DNA of 45,689 nucleotides. It comes from Flavobacterium sp. ACAM 123 (GTDB lineage Bacteria > Bacteroidota > Bacteroidia > Flavobacteriales > Flavobacteriaceae). The stretch covers positions 1 through 45,689 of the forward strand of contig NZ_AJXL01000020.1 in the NCBI RefSeq assembly GCF_000264055.1. The letters run 5' to 3'. Of the stretch, positions 14,897 to 23,820 are shown in pieces. The stretch's first letter is position 1. Each line of letters starts with the position of its first letter. The translations under genes and the position numbers were made by a program. The notes beneath the pieces are model-generated. The model saw nothing but the letters and a program-made list of their open reading frames with translations. It was not told the origin of the DNA and ran no database searches.

Positions 14897-15757
14897 CTAC
14901 TCAACAGTGATAAACTGCAACTGCTGCACATCGCCATTGTAGATATTAACATCTACGTTACCTTTTATTCCTGATACCGAAGCTTTTTCTGTGAATTGCC
15001 AGAACAACCAATCCTCCTGTATGTTTTCCCGATAAAAATTATAATTGGCAATCCAAAAAAGATAATCGCTGAATTCTTCTTTTAAAAAATCATCATAATA
15101 CCTTTCGCCCGTATAGATTATAGGCTTTACCTTATAATGGGCCTCTACCGCTCTCAACCATCTTTTTAATCCGATTTTTAGTCGGTCCACGGACTGGTTT
15201 TCAGGCAGTCTTTCAATATCTAAAACCGGAGGTAAATCCCCTTTTTCCAACGAAACCGTTTTGATATAAAGCGCCGCTTGTTCTAAGGAGTTCTCATTGG
15301 GACGATAGTAATGATAAGCTCCCCGAATGAGGTTACTTTTTTTGGCGCCAAGCCAATTTTCATCAAATTGCTTGTCCAACCGGTCAATCCCAACGGTGGC
15401 CCGAATGAAAACAAAGTGTACGGGATATTTATTTTCCAAGCTATCCACATCAATCCAACTGATTTTCCCCTGATATTCAGAAACGTCTAACCCGATTGCT
15501 TTTCCTGCATGTTTGTCTAAAACTTGGTAATTTCGAACATCTGAAATGCGCTTGTCTTCCTCCTGCTGTAAAACCTTATTTGATTTAAAACTAAAATAAT
15601 AGGCTAGCCCATTTCGATAATGATAGCCTAGACCTAAAATAAGTAGTACCGAAAAAGTAAGCAGCGTAACCCGCAACACTTTCCCTGAAAAAAAAGAAGC
15701 TTTCTTTTTAGTACTGCGTCTTACAGGAGGCTTTCTTTTAACGCTTTTTTTTCTCAT
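14897..15757 (-). CDS. Membrane-anchored GH25 lysozyme-type muramidase
   Basis: A beta-1,4-N-acetylmuramidase of glycoside hydrolase family 25, acting on peptidoglycan. A lysine/arginine-rich N-terminus (1-27) precedes one transmembrane helix (about 28-45), placing the enzyme on the periplasmic face. The catalytic domain starts with GLDVSEYQG (D91) and contains DIE (D180, E182), both part of the GH25 acidic active site, plus GAYHYYRP. The length of 286 residues is normal. Its start overlaps the end of pssA by 20 bases, so the two are probably co-transcribed. It may have a role in cell-wall turnover or insertion of envelope machinery. Confidence 0.92.
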   Translation of the reverse strand: MRKKSVKRKPPVRRSTKKKASFFSGKVLRVTLLTFSVLLILGLGYHYRNGLAYYFSFKSNKVLQQEEDKRISDVRNYQVLDKHAGKAIGLDVSEYQGKISWIDVDSLENKYPVHFVFIRATVGIDRLDKQFDENWLGAKKSNLIRGAYHYYRPNENSLEQAALYIKTVSLEKGDLPPVLDIERLPENQSVDRLKIGLKRWLRAVEAHYKVKPIIYTGERYYDDFLKEEFSDYLFWIANYNFYRENIQEDWLFWQFTEKASVSGIKGNVDVNIYNGDVQQLQFITVE

Positions 15758-16463
15758 CCAATAAAAATTTATTGCTCACTATCGAGAGTAGTACATACCC
15801 AATGATTATCAATGGAATTCCTGCATATTGGAAAAAAAACAATAACAAAAAGGAAAAAAGCAAAAAGCCGATTTGGAGTGCGTTATCCTTAAAATTAAAC
15901 TTTTTAATCTTCAAAGAAAACAGTGGAATCTCCGCATTCAAAATGTAAGCGCTAAAGAGTGTGATAAGTAACAAAACCAATTGGTTTGTCAGGATTTCGA
16001 GAACAATTAAAGAATCCGAATATTTTATTACTAGGGGTAAACTTAAAATAAATAGGGCATTAGCAGGCGTTGGCAAACCAATGAAGGAATTCGTCTGACG
16101 GGTATCGATATTAAATACAGCCAAACGATAACAGGAGCCCATCGTGATGATAAATCCAAGATAAGGCAGCATGAAGTGTGTTGAAATTTCATGCTGGCTG
16201 TTAGACAGCATAGAAAACATTACATATCCGGGTACTAAGCCGCTAGTAACCATATCTGCCAGGGAATCCAACTCTAAACCCAGCGGACCTGAAACTTTCA
16301 ATAATCGGGCAAAAAAACCATCAAAAAAATCTAAAAAGATACCAAGACACACAAAATAAAAAGCCATTTCAAAATCGGACGTAGTCACAAAGACCATCGC
16401 TATACAGCCACACAGCAAATTAAGTAGTGTTATTGAATTAGGAATGTGTTTTTTAATGTTCAT
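15738..16463 (-). CDS. pssA: CDP-diacylglycerol--serine O-phosphatidyltransferase
   Basis: Makes phosphatidylserine, the precursor of phosphatidylethanolamine, in the inner membrane. The 241-residue polytopic protein has the complete CDP-alcohol phosphotransferase signature: D48-G49, A52-R53, G62, D66, D70 (DG-x2-AR-x8-G-x3-D-x3-D). About seven hydrophobic helices follow, with a basic C-terminus. It is transcribed from a strong promoter match at 16493-16519 and overlaps the downstream GH25 gene by 20 bases. Confidence 0.95.
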   Translation of the reverse strand: MNIKKHIPNSITLLNLLCGCIAMVFVTTSDFEMAFYFVCLGIFLDFFDGFFARLLKVSGPLGLELDSLADMVTSGLVPGYVMFSMLSNSQHEISTHFMLPYLGFIITMGSCYRLAVFNIDTRQTNSFIGLPTPANALFILSLPLVIKYSDSLIVLEILTNQLVLLLITLFSAYILNAEIPLFSLKIKKFNFKDNALQIGFLLFSFLLLFFFQYAGIPLIIIGYVLLSIVSNKFLLDEKKKR

Positions 16464-16492
16464 CTTAAGTTGAAATTTAAAGTCTTAGGGGA

Positions 16493-16519
16493 CAAATTTA
16501 AGATAATAAGTGAATGCAA
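16493..16519 (-). promoter_or_regulatory. Bacteroidetes-type promoter (TTG-N16-TAAATTTG) for pssA
   Basis: On the minus strand, TTG (16519-16517) is followed after 16 bases by TAAATTTG (16500-16493), about 29 bases before the pssA ATG. Both boxes and near-canonical spacing make this the clearest promoter in the window. Confidence 0.65.
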
Positions 16520-16606
16520 CCCTCGTTTTCTAGGGAGATTATCAACAGTACATTTGCCAATCCTATTTATTTAGCGAAAGAACGATCTAAGCTCAGCAAA
16601 ATACTA

Positions 16607-16614
16607 TATTTTTG
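16607..16614 (+). promoter_or_regulatory. Candidate -7 element (TATTTTTG) for the PorV-family gene
   Basis: TATTTTTG fits TAnnTTTG, 43 bases before the TTG start at 16658. No clear -33 at normal spacing. Confidence 0.4.
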
Positions 16615-16657
16615 ATAAAAATTAAATCCCGCTCTGGGTTGGTAAAAAACAGTACGA

Positions 16658-17728
16658 TTGAAAAAAATTCAATTCTTTTTATTTCTTTTGGTTTGTGGCG
16701 TAAATTACGGGCAAGCCGTTAGAAAATATTCCAATGAGTTTATGAATATTGGAGTCGATGCGGCAGCCTTAGGGATGGCAAACGTAGTCACGGCTTCGAC
16801 TGCCGATGTGAATTCGGGCTACTGGAACCCTGCAGGACTCACCCAATTAGAAGATCACCAATTGTCTTTGATGCACGCCAATTATTTTGCAAATATAGCC
16901 CAATACGATTACATAGGGTACGCAAGTCCCATTGACGACCGCAGTGCCTGGGGTATTTCGCTAATCCGTTTTGGGGTCGATGATATTTTGAACACTACAG
17001 AGTTGATAGACAGTCAGGGGAACATCGATTACAATCGCATCAGTCTTTTTTCTACTGCTGATTATGGTTTTACCTTTTCTTATGCTCGAAAATTACCCGT
17101 TCCCGGATTTCAATATGGAGTTAATGCAAAAATAATAAGAAGGATTATAGGGAAATTTGCCGATTCCTGGGGATTTGGATTTGATGTCGGACTTCAATTT
17201 GAAAAAAAGGATTGGAAATTCGGATTAATGGTTCGCGACATCACCACCACCTATAATGTCTGGAACATAGACGAAAAAGAATATCAAAAAATTGCCAATG
17301 CGGTACCGGGACAGAACCAAGAACTACCCGAAAGCACAGAAATTACTGCTCCTAAGGCACAACTGGGAGTGTCTAAAAAATTTATCATACGCTATGACTA
17401 CAGTATTATGGCTGCAGCCAATGTCAATATGCGCTTAGCCAAAACCAATGATTTATTTTCTTCCGATTTTGTGAGTATTGATCCCGCTTTAGGATTCGAA
17501 TTTGGATATACGGATCTTGTTTTTGTACGTGCCGGAGTGGGCAATTTCCAAAATATCGAACAGTTGGACAGTACAGAAAAAGTAGGCTTCCAACCCAATA
17601 TCGGATTGGGTTTCAAATACAAAGGCATCCAAGTGGATTATGCCTTAACTGATTTAGGGAATCAAAGCGCTGCTTTGTATTCGAATATATTTTCGTTAAA
17701 AGTGGATTTGGCGCTGTTTAGGAATTAA
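16658..17728 (+). CDS. PorV/PorQ-family outer-membrane protein (UPF0164-like)
   Basis: A 356-residue predicted beta-barrel of the FadL-like family that includes the type IX secretion proteins PorV and PorQ. Residues 1-18 form a signal peptide ending NYGQ/A. Family marks are the N-terminal GVDAAALGMANV and the WNPAGL motif near residue 57 (SGYWNPAGLTQLED), followed by alternating amphipathic strands and a C-terminal phenylalanine-containing end. The start codon is TTG at 16658: the first in-frame ATG (MNIGVD) comes after the signal peptide, so a TTG start is required for export. Whether it belongs to type IX secretion or another export route is not shown here; no por cluster lies nearby. Confidence 0.88.
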   Translation: MKKIQFFLFLLVCGVNYGQAVRKYSNEFMNIGVDAAALGMANVVTASTADVNSGYWNPAGLTQLEDHQLSLMHANYFANIAQYDYIGYASPIDDRSAWGISLIRFGVDDILNTTELIDSQGNIDYNRISLFSTADYGFTFSYARKLPVPGFQYGVNAKIIRRIIGKFADSWGFGFDVGLQFEKKDWKFGLMVRDITTTYNVWNIDEKEYQKIANAVPGQNQELPESTEITAPKAQLGVSKKFIIRYDYSIMAAANVNMRLAKTNDLFSSDFVSIDPALGFEFGYTDLVFVRAGVGNFQNIEQLDSTEKVGFQPNIGLGFKYKGIQVDYALTDLGNQSAALYSNIFSLKVDLALFRN

Positions 17729-17953
17729 ATAATTTATTTACAACTATAACGCAAAGATTCACGAAGTAGGTAAACAGATGCGCGAAGTACATTCAATATG
17801 AACGCCATCGATTAGAGAAATACAGTGTTGAAAACGGCAGTTCACGTGTCACGCTTTTTAGCCTGAGATATTGAGAACTCTTTTTAAGGTGCATCAAGGC
17901 AAAAGCCAATTTAGTCAAAAAATAGTCACACATTTATCATAACAGTATATCAA

Positions 17954-19093
17954 ATGAATTCCTCATTATTAAAAAAAATAGTTCTCTCCCTGTTGCTCAT
18001 CGCCAAAATGAACTTTGGCTTTGGACAAACTCCCATATTATCAGAAAATGCTCGTGTCAGTGTATTGACTTGCGGAACCGGAAATGAATCCTATTCTCTT
18101 TTTGGACATACGGCCATCCGAATCAGCGACCCAGACCAATTTATAGATCTTGTTTATAATTACGGTGCCTTTGACTTTAACACGCCTAACTTTGTCGCTA
18201 AATTCATAAAAGGCGACCTGCAATATTTTGCCGTTACCCACCCGTACACTGATTTCATAAACGACTATACCTATGAAAGACGATCCGTTTACGAGCAGGA
18301 ACTCGATATTCCCGGTAATCTTAAACAAAAGCTGTTTGATAACCTGAATACTTCTTTGGCGTCTGGAGAAAGCCATTACACCTATAAATTTATAGATAAA
18401 AACTGCACCTCGATGGTAGTGGATATTATCAACAAAACATTAGATACTACCGCTATCGTAAAAAATACGGATACCGACATCACTTACAGATCCATATTAT
18501 ATCCTTATTTTGATGGTCATTTTTATGAAAAACTGGGGACCAGCATTATTTTTGGAAAAAAAGTAGATCAATTAGGGACTCAAATCTTTTTGCCTTTCGA
18601 ATTGAATAAAAGCTTAAAAACAGTGCAATTCAACAAGCAGCTGCTGGCCAAGGAAAACAAAACCCTTCTCGCCTTTAATGAAACCCCTCCTAGCTCTTGG
18701 TGGAATAATTTCTATACTTACGGCCTTCTTCTTGGATTCATCCTCCTTATGAATCGCAAAATAATAAACCAAATCTACTTTTTGCTAATGGGGATGTTAG
18801 GGTTGTTCTTTTTCTTTGTTGGATTTTATTCGAGCCATCACGAGTTGGGATACAATTACAACATCTTATTATTCAATCCCGCCTTACTGGTGCTGCTTTA
18901 TTTTTGGTATGCAGATAACAAGAGATGGATCTACAATCTCTCTTTATTCAACTTACTTTCCTTAGTGGTATACTTATTTATGATGATCAACAAAGCCCAT
19001 TTACTGATTGTATCCCCTCTTCTTATTACGAGTGCTGTAGTCTTGGTGAAACTAGCATTAAAAAACAGAAGGAAAATTCCGATTATCATCTAA
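17954..19093 (+). CDS. DUF4105 / Lnb N-terminal-like domain membrane protein
   Basis: A 379-residue protein with a signal peptide (1-24, ending FGFG/Q), a periplasmic domain to about residue 255 and five or six C-terminal membrane helices. The periplasmic part carries the DUF4105 signature: CGTGNESYSLFGHTAIRI (cysteine about 37, histidine about 49) and YNYGAFDFNTPNF, later FIDKNCTSMVVD with another cysteine. The same cysteine/histidine layout is found in the Lnb lipoprotein N-acylating family, so an acyltransferase or thiol-protease-like activity on lipoproteins is possible. The gene lies 225 bases after the PorV-family gene on the same strand. Confidence 0.87.
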   Translation: MNSSLLKKIVLSLLLIAKMNFGFGQTPILSENARVSVLTCGTGNESYSLFGHTAIRISDPDQFIDLVYNYGAFDFNTPNFVAKFIKGDLQYFAVTHPYTDFINDYTYERRSVYEQELDIPGNLKQKLFDNLNTSLASGESHYTYKFIDKNCTSMVVDIINKTLDTTAIVKNTDTDITYRSILYPYFDGHFYEKLGTSIIFGKKVDQLGTQIFLPFELNKSLKTVQFNKQLLAKENKTLLAFNETPPSSWWNNFYTYGLLLGFILLMNRKIINQIYFLLMGMLGLFFFFVGFYSSHHELGYNYNILLFNPALLVLLYFWYADNKRWIYNLSLFNLLSLVVYLFMMINKAHLLIVSPLLITSAVVLVKLALKNRRKIPIII

Positions 19094-19391
19094 GGCAAAG
19101 TAAGACAAAAATGCATCTCGATTTATCCCAAAACTATTTTGAGAATTAATACCTATGCTAAGCCTTCTCGATACATTTCAAAATAAAAATTTTGAAACAC
19201 TCGAAGTGACGACAGTGGTTATGCAAATCAGTAGAATATCGAAAAAAGAAGCTGAAGTACGTCAAGAACTTCTGTCATAGACGGAAAAACTAATCTATCC
19301 GTTCGCGTGATTTATAAACTTTTATTAACTATTTTAAAATCACGTCGAGAAACACTAGAAAGAATAATAACCAATGGCTATAAATAATATC
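19094..19391. other. Intergenic region between convergent genes
   Basis: About 298 bases between the DUF4105 gene and the polysaccharide locus. It contains the palindromic element at 19164-19206. I see no further gene, RNA or promoter. Confidence 0.5.
19164..19206. repeat. Palindromic interspersed repeat (CTTCTCGA...TCGAAG type)
   Basis: The centre is a perfect 9-bp stem TTTCAAAAT-AAAA-ATTTTGAAA, extended by imperfect arms CTTCTCGATACA and CACTCGAAG. It sits between convergent genes and may work as a bidirectional terminator. Similar sequences ending ACTCGAAGTGACG occur as dispersed repeats in flavobacteria (recollection). Confidence 0.7.
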
Positions 19392-20788
19392 CTACTGCCC
19401 TCTGTAGAACAATACCGTTGTAATGGTTTTTAGCGCAATATTCAAATCCAGATAAAAGCTTCTGTGTTTGATGTAATACAGATCGTATTGCAGTTTAATC
19501 AGGCTGTCATCTATTGATGCTCCATAAGAATAATTAACTTGTGCCCAGCCGGTAAGTCCCGGCTTTATAATGTGCCTGGTCTCATAGAACGGCATTACTT
19601 CAGAAATTTCTTTTACAAAAAAAGGACGCTCGGGACGTGGACCCACCACTGCCATATCGCCCTTCAAGACATTTAGGAATTGGGGAAACTCGTCGATGCG
19701 GGTCTTACGCAGGAACTTTCCGAATGCGCTTACTCTGGTATCCCCATTTGTCGAAAAAACAGCTCCGTTACTTTCTGAACTATCCCGCATACTCCTGAAT
19801 TTAAAAATGGAGAATACGACCCCGTCCTTACCAACGCGCTCCTGGGTATAGAATAATTTTCCTTTATTATTGATAGCATTTCCTACTAAGATAAAGGGCA
19901 TGAAAAACAAACAGCACCACAAACCAATTATTGATAGCCCGATTTCAAAAAAACGAACAATTACTAAATATAGTTTATTATGATTGTTGCGGCTAAACGG
20001 AAAAAAACGATAAAAATCTCTTGCGATATATTGCACTGGTATGCGATGCGTTTTGCTTTCGTACACCTGTGTGTATTCTCGAATTAGCTTCCCGGATTCT
20101 AACATCTGGAGTAATTGCTGGTACAATTCACCAGTAATTCCGGTGGTCTCTTCTGAGGCAATTACAATTTCGGAAATACTGTTTCTATTGACAAAAGAAG
20201 CCAAATCATTTTTGTTTATCTGTTCCACATAATGATGGTAGTTAAAATCAATACTTTCAGTGGTACCTGCGCTTACATAGCCAATGACTTTATAATGTGG
20301 GTCAATATTTTCCAATCCAAGGATCAATTCTTCCACTTGATAGGGATCACAAATCAATACCGCATTCTGAAGAAAACGGTTGCTGGCTAGAAAGCGAACA
20401 TAAAACAGCCTCCATAAAAGTAAGGTCGTAAAAATAACTACGTAGAAAACTAAAATTTGCAGCCGATTATCGGGAAGCTCCGGTGAGAAAATGGGAGTCA
20501 ATAAATAGACTAAAACCGTAGTGGAAACCGTCAATATTGTGCTTTTTAAGACTTGAAATTCGTTACTGGCAACCTGCAGGTTGTACATTTCAAAAATAGC
20601 CCCAAAAACACTGATATAAATCATCAAAAAAAGAACCCAATAACGGTTGGTGACCGCCGCTTCCAGATAGTCCAAATCGAAAAAATGACCAACCCAATAC
20701 AAAGCGAACTAAAACAAAAATAACATCAAAGAGACGAAGAATCATTTTCCGCTCTGAGATTTCAAAATGCTATTTTCTTTTTTGACAT
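19392..20788 (-). CDS. Polyprenyl-phosphate sugar phosphotransferase (WcaJ/WbaP type), 5' end frameshifted
   Basis: Initiates polysaccharide synthesis by moving a sugar-1-phosphate onto undecaprenyl phosphate in the inner membrane. The long frame 20702-19392 (436 aa) has several N-terminal membrane helices, a CoA-binding-like domain and a C-terminal Bac_transf domain with KFRSM, TRIDEFPQ, VVGPRPERP and KPGLTGWAQVNY, so the catalytic part is complete. It lacks a normal start: the first codon is TTG after an in-frame stop. The missing N-terminus is encoded upstream, from ATG 20788 (MSKKKI... then FEISERKMILRLFDVIFVLV), but needs two one-base corrections, one in the four-A tract 20764-20767 and one in 20701-20703 (plus-strand As). 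It is the last gene of the leftward locus. Confidence 0.88.
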
Positions 20789-21385
20789 TGTTCTTGTTAT
20801 TCTACCGCAATTTAGTGTTTTAGTTCAGCAATTGATATAAATCTAATAAAAAAATAATACAACACTATACTATAATTAACTACACAAGGCAGCGCATACG
20901 GAGTGATTTTGAGAGGATTCCCACAGATTCATTAATTTTAAAAATTATTTAATTCCTTGTCTTCAGATGCAGTCTGGTAAAGACGAAGTAATCTACAGCA
21001 GAAAACCTACGCCGTCGTTCGAGACATAACACCTAACTAGGTTCAAGGTCCTTTTCTCTTTTTCGAAAGCCTAAAGTATCGCCGCTAACTACTATTTTAT
21101 AATTCTTTATAAAAGTGGAATTCTGCTATAAGCACAGCAGTACGATTTATGATGATCTAATAGTAACGCAAATAAAAGGACGCCACAGCAACCGAAAACG
21201 CGAGCCTATTCGAACGAAGTATAAAACGGCAACAGCCTGTGATTTTGGACTACTGTCTAACTGCTGATCTCGACACCGAACAAAGACATAAGATAGATTT
21301 TGATAGTACTTTAGTTAAACGTAATTCTTTTTTTTTAAACAAGACAAGCCTAACAATACTTAATACATAAACGCAATGGTGTTGA
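20789..21385. other. Long gene-free gap inside the polysaccharide locus
   Basis: About 597 bases between the initiating transferase and the Wzy-like gene. I find no open frame of useful size, no TAnnTTTG element in the sense direction, no tRNA-like structure and no hairpin terminator. It is longer than any other gap in the locus and may be the trace of a deleted gene or a leader region. Confidence 0.5.
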
Positions 21386-22747
21386 TTAAGAACTGTTTTG
21401 CCTTGCTTCTACTAGCTTCTTTTTATCAGGTAAGCCTTGAACATTCAATAAAGACAGGGAATAGACAAAAGCAGGTAAGGCCGTTCGCATTGCAGCATGA
21501 TTGATTGTTAAAAACCAGAACGCCAAAAAACACAATAAAAATAAGTTGAACTTATTTTCCAGATACAATACTAATGGGGTAATAAACAGAATCAATAACC
21601 CAACGATGCCAAAAGAACCATGCTCCGCGAGCATCCGTGTAATTTCATCGTGAGACACTGCAAAATTCCCAGTTTCTACTTCACGAACTTCAGCTCCTTT
21701 GGCAACTCCAACACCAAAAACAGGATTGTCCAAAAACATATCAATTTCAGTTGCGGCTATATCCCCTCTTCCGGTAAACTTACTTGCTTTTTCTCTTCCT
21801 TGGGCATCCTGATTGGCATACCTTTTATTGATCAACCCTCCGGTCTGAAATGAGGTATAAGTCCAAGTAACCATCATTGCCATAGCAATTACCACAACAA
21901 TATAATTTAACTTTACCCTTCCCCTAAAATTAGATTTAAAATACAAAAAGGATAACAAGAGAACAATCATCAAAAACCCGGTAATCATCCCCCCTCGAGA
22001 AAAGGTAACTATTCCTCTATAACTAATATTTAGCACTATAATCAAATTTAGTAGTAACAAGAATTTCGATCTCGATTCTAATATAATCCGAGAAAAAAAT
22101 ATAAACATCCCTAATCCTAAAAAAGTGGCCACCTGATTGGGTCCAAAGCCCCCAGAAGTTTCAAAATTAGATTGAGTACCTGTAATGACATCCCGGATAT
22201 TTGGAGTATACAAGGTGAGATACACCGCACAACTTAAAATAGGCAACCCAATACACAATAACATTGAATTCATCTGCTCCAATGTAATTTTCCGTCGATA
22301 GGTATACAAAGAGGCAACCGCCAAACATACGGGACCAGAAATATTAAAGGCAATTGTTGTCCTGATATTAGTATCAAAATTCAAAACAAAGCTTGAAATA
22401 ACAACACCGGGAACTAATAATACTAAAAAAAACCAATAGGGAGTGGCCCCTTTCGAGAAGCCGCTAAAATACATCCCCAATAAAATGAATAGCATTACTC
22501 CATACTTCGAAAATTCATAGCTGACATTACCACCTGTCATTCTTAATAGCACTTCAGCTCCTGCTATATAAGCGGCCGCCATTAAGGCTTCATTATTTCT
22601 ATTTTGAGTTTTTATTACATAATAGACTCCCAAAATAAACATAGCGTATCCATATAGTTTGGCGGTGAAAGGCAATAAATAAATCGCAATTCCAATGGCT
22701 ACATGAAGTACAACTAAATACAGATAGGACTGTTCTTCTTTTTTCAT
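21386..22747 (-). CDS. O-antigen polymerase / ligase family membrane protein (Wzy-like)
   Basis: A 453-residue inner-membrane protein with about 11-12 predicted helices. The C-terminal half contains the Wzy_C/O-antigen-ligase pattern: FLDNPVFGVGVAKGAE, then a periplasmic loop ending in SHDEITRMLAEHGSFGIVGL, where the histidines and the E-H-G are typical. In this setting, a polysaccharide cluster with an initiating transferase next door, it is more likely the polymerase that joins repeat units than the lipid A ligase, but sequence alone cannot separate these. Its ATG overlaps the stop of the upstream glycosyltransferase by four bases (ATGA). Confidence 0.88.
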   Translation of the reverse strand: MKKEEQSYLYLVVLHVAIGIAIYLLPFTAKLYGYAMFILGVYYVIKTQNRNNEALMAAAYIAGAEVLLRMTGGNVSYEFSKYGVMLFILLGMYFSGFSKGATPYWFFLVLLVPGVVISSFVLNFDTNIRTTIAFNISGPVCLAVASLYTYRRKITLEQMNSMLLCIGLPILSCAVYLTLYTPNIRDVITGTQSNFETSGGFGPNQVATFLGLGMFIFFSRIILESRSKFLLLLNLIIVLNISYRGIVTFSRGGMITGFLMIVLLLSFLYFKSNFRGRVKLNYIVVVIAMAMMVTWTYTSFQTGGLINKRYANQDAQGREKASKFTGRGDIAATEIDMFLDNPVFGVGVAKGAEVREVETGNFAVSHDEITRMLAEHGSFGIVGLLILFITPLVLYLENKFNLFLLCFLAFWFLTINHAAMRTALPAFVYSLSLLNVQGLPDKKKLVEARQNSS

Positions 22748-23820
22748 TTACAATGCTTTTGCAACCAGTTTAAATAGTGTTTTATAGCCCCTTCTTCTGA
22801 ATAGTTCTTCGAAACTGTGGTATAAATTGCTTCGCCAAAATCGCGGCGAAGCATTTCGTTTGCTATCAACTTTACAAGAGCCACATAAAATAACTCTTCG
22901 TTTTGCGGGACTATAAAACCATTTTTCCCATCTTGAATCACTGCAGTTACTTCCCCAACAGCGGTGACTACCACTGGTTTTTTACCCCTTCCGTATTCAA
23001 GCAAGGCAACGGGTAACCCCTCTGATCTAGATGTTAAAACACAAATAGTGGCTTGTTCTACTATATTTTCAATATCATTTCTACTACCATACAAAAAGAC
23101 CTGATCTTTCAGACCGTAATCGACAACTAACTTCTTAATTTCAGCTGAATAGTCATCCTCAAAATCTTTCCCGACCAAATGAAAAGTCCAATCTGGATGT
23201 GCTTCTTGAAGTTTCTTCGCTACTTTCAATAAAAGAAAATGATTTTTTTGCGGTCTTAAATTAGCAAGACAGACAATCCGTTTTCCCTCAATTCCCTTCA
23301 AAAAAGTATGTGTATCAATATCATTTTCTTTAGATGCGAAATTGGGGAAATAAATAGTGTGCTTACAATGTAACTTCTGTTCTGCCCACTGTTGCAGTTT
23401 TTGATTTACACTAATCACTCCATCAAAAAAAGGAAGGGTCATTCTAAAAATAAATGTAGGTCTTTCATTCAAAAACTCACTGTCCCCGTAATGATCGTGC
23501 CATAGTATTTTTGTCGAAGGACAAACTAGCTTTAATAAAAAAGCTACGAAAAAAGAGCTGCTGTGCGCATGAACTACATCGATTTTATTCTCTACTACAT
23601 ACCTTCTTAAAGCGAATATCGCTTTAAAATCCACACTGCTTTTCTTATTTAAAAAAAGATAATTTACCTTATCATCCAAATGCGACAGCAAGGGACCTTC
23701 TTTTCTGGTTGCTACCAAGCCCGAAAACGCTATATAGTTTGTAAGTGCATTTGCATAGTTCACCGCCAAACGCTCGGCACCACCGGCTTCGAGTGAATCT
23801 ATGATTTGGATAATCCTCAT
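22744..23820 (-). CDS. Glycosyltransferase, GT4 family
   Basis: A retaining GT-B enzyme of 358 residues that adds one sugar of the repeat unit from a nucleotide sugar, on the cytoplasmic membrane face. The N-terminal domain opens with IIDSLEAGGAERLAVNYA (acceptor side) and contains VVHAHSS. The C-terminal donor domain holds CLANLRPQKNH and the E-x7-E region SRSEGLPVALLEYGRGKKPVV with GKNGFIV after it. ATGA overlaps join it to the genes on both sides. Sugar specificity is not readable from sequence. Confidence 0.92.
   Translation of the reverse strand: MRIIQIIDSLEAGGAERLAVNYANALTNYIAFSGLVATRKEGPLLSHLDDKVNYLFLNKKSSVDFKAIFALRRYVVENKIDVVHAHSSSFFVAFLLKLVCPSTKILWHDHYGDSEFLNERPTFIFRMTLPFFDGVISVNQKLQQWAEQKLHCKHTIYFPNFASKENDIDTHTFLKGIEGKRIVCLANLRPQKNHFLLLKVAKKLQEAHPDWTFHLVGKDFEDDYSAEIKKLVVDYGLKDQVFLYGSRNDIENIVEQATICVLTSRSEGLPVALLEYGRGKKPVVVTAVGEVTAVIQDGKNGFIVPQNEELFYVALVKLIANEMLRRDFGEAIYTTVSKNYSEEGAIKHYLNWLQKHCK

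Noticed and set aside
17750-17800. AACGCAAAGATTCACGAAG-like sequence after the PorV-family gene as a repeat
   Set aside because: It resembles dispersed flavobacterial intergenic sequence, but there is no second copy or clear symmetry in this window.
16658-19093. PorV-family and DUF4105 genes as part of a type IX secretion cluster
   Set aside because: No other por/gld genes lie nearby and PorV-like barrels have other roles, so I keep only the family name.
20789-21385. tRNA or small RNA gene in the large gap
   Set aside because: I looked for a T-loop GGTTCRA pattern with a matching acceptor stem and found none that pairs.
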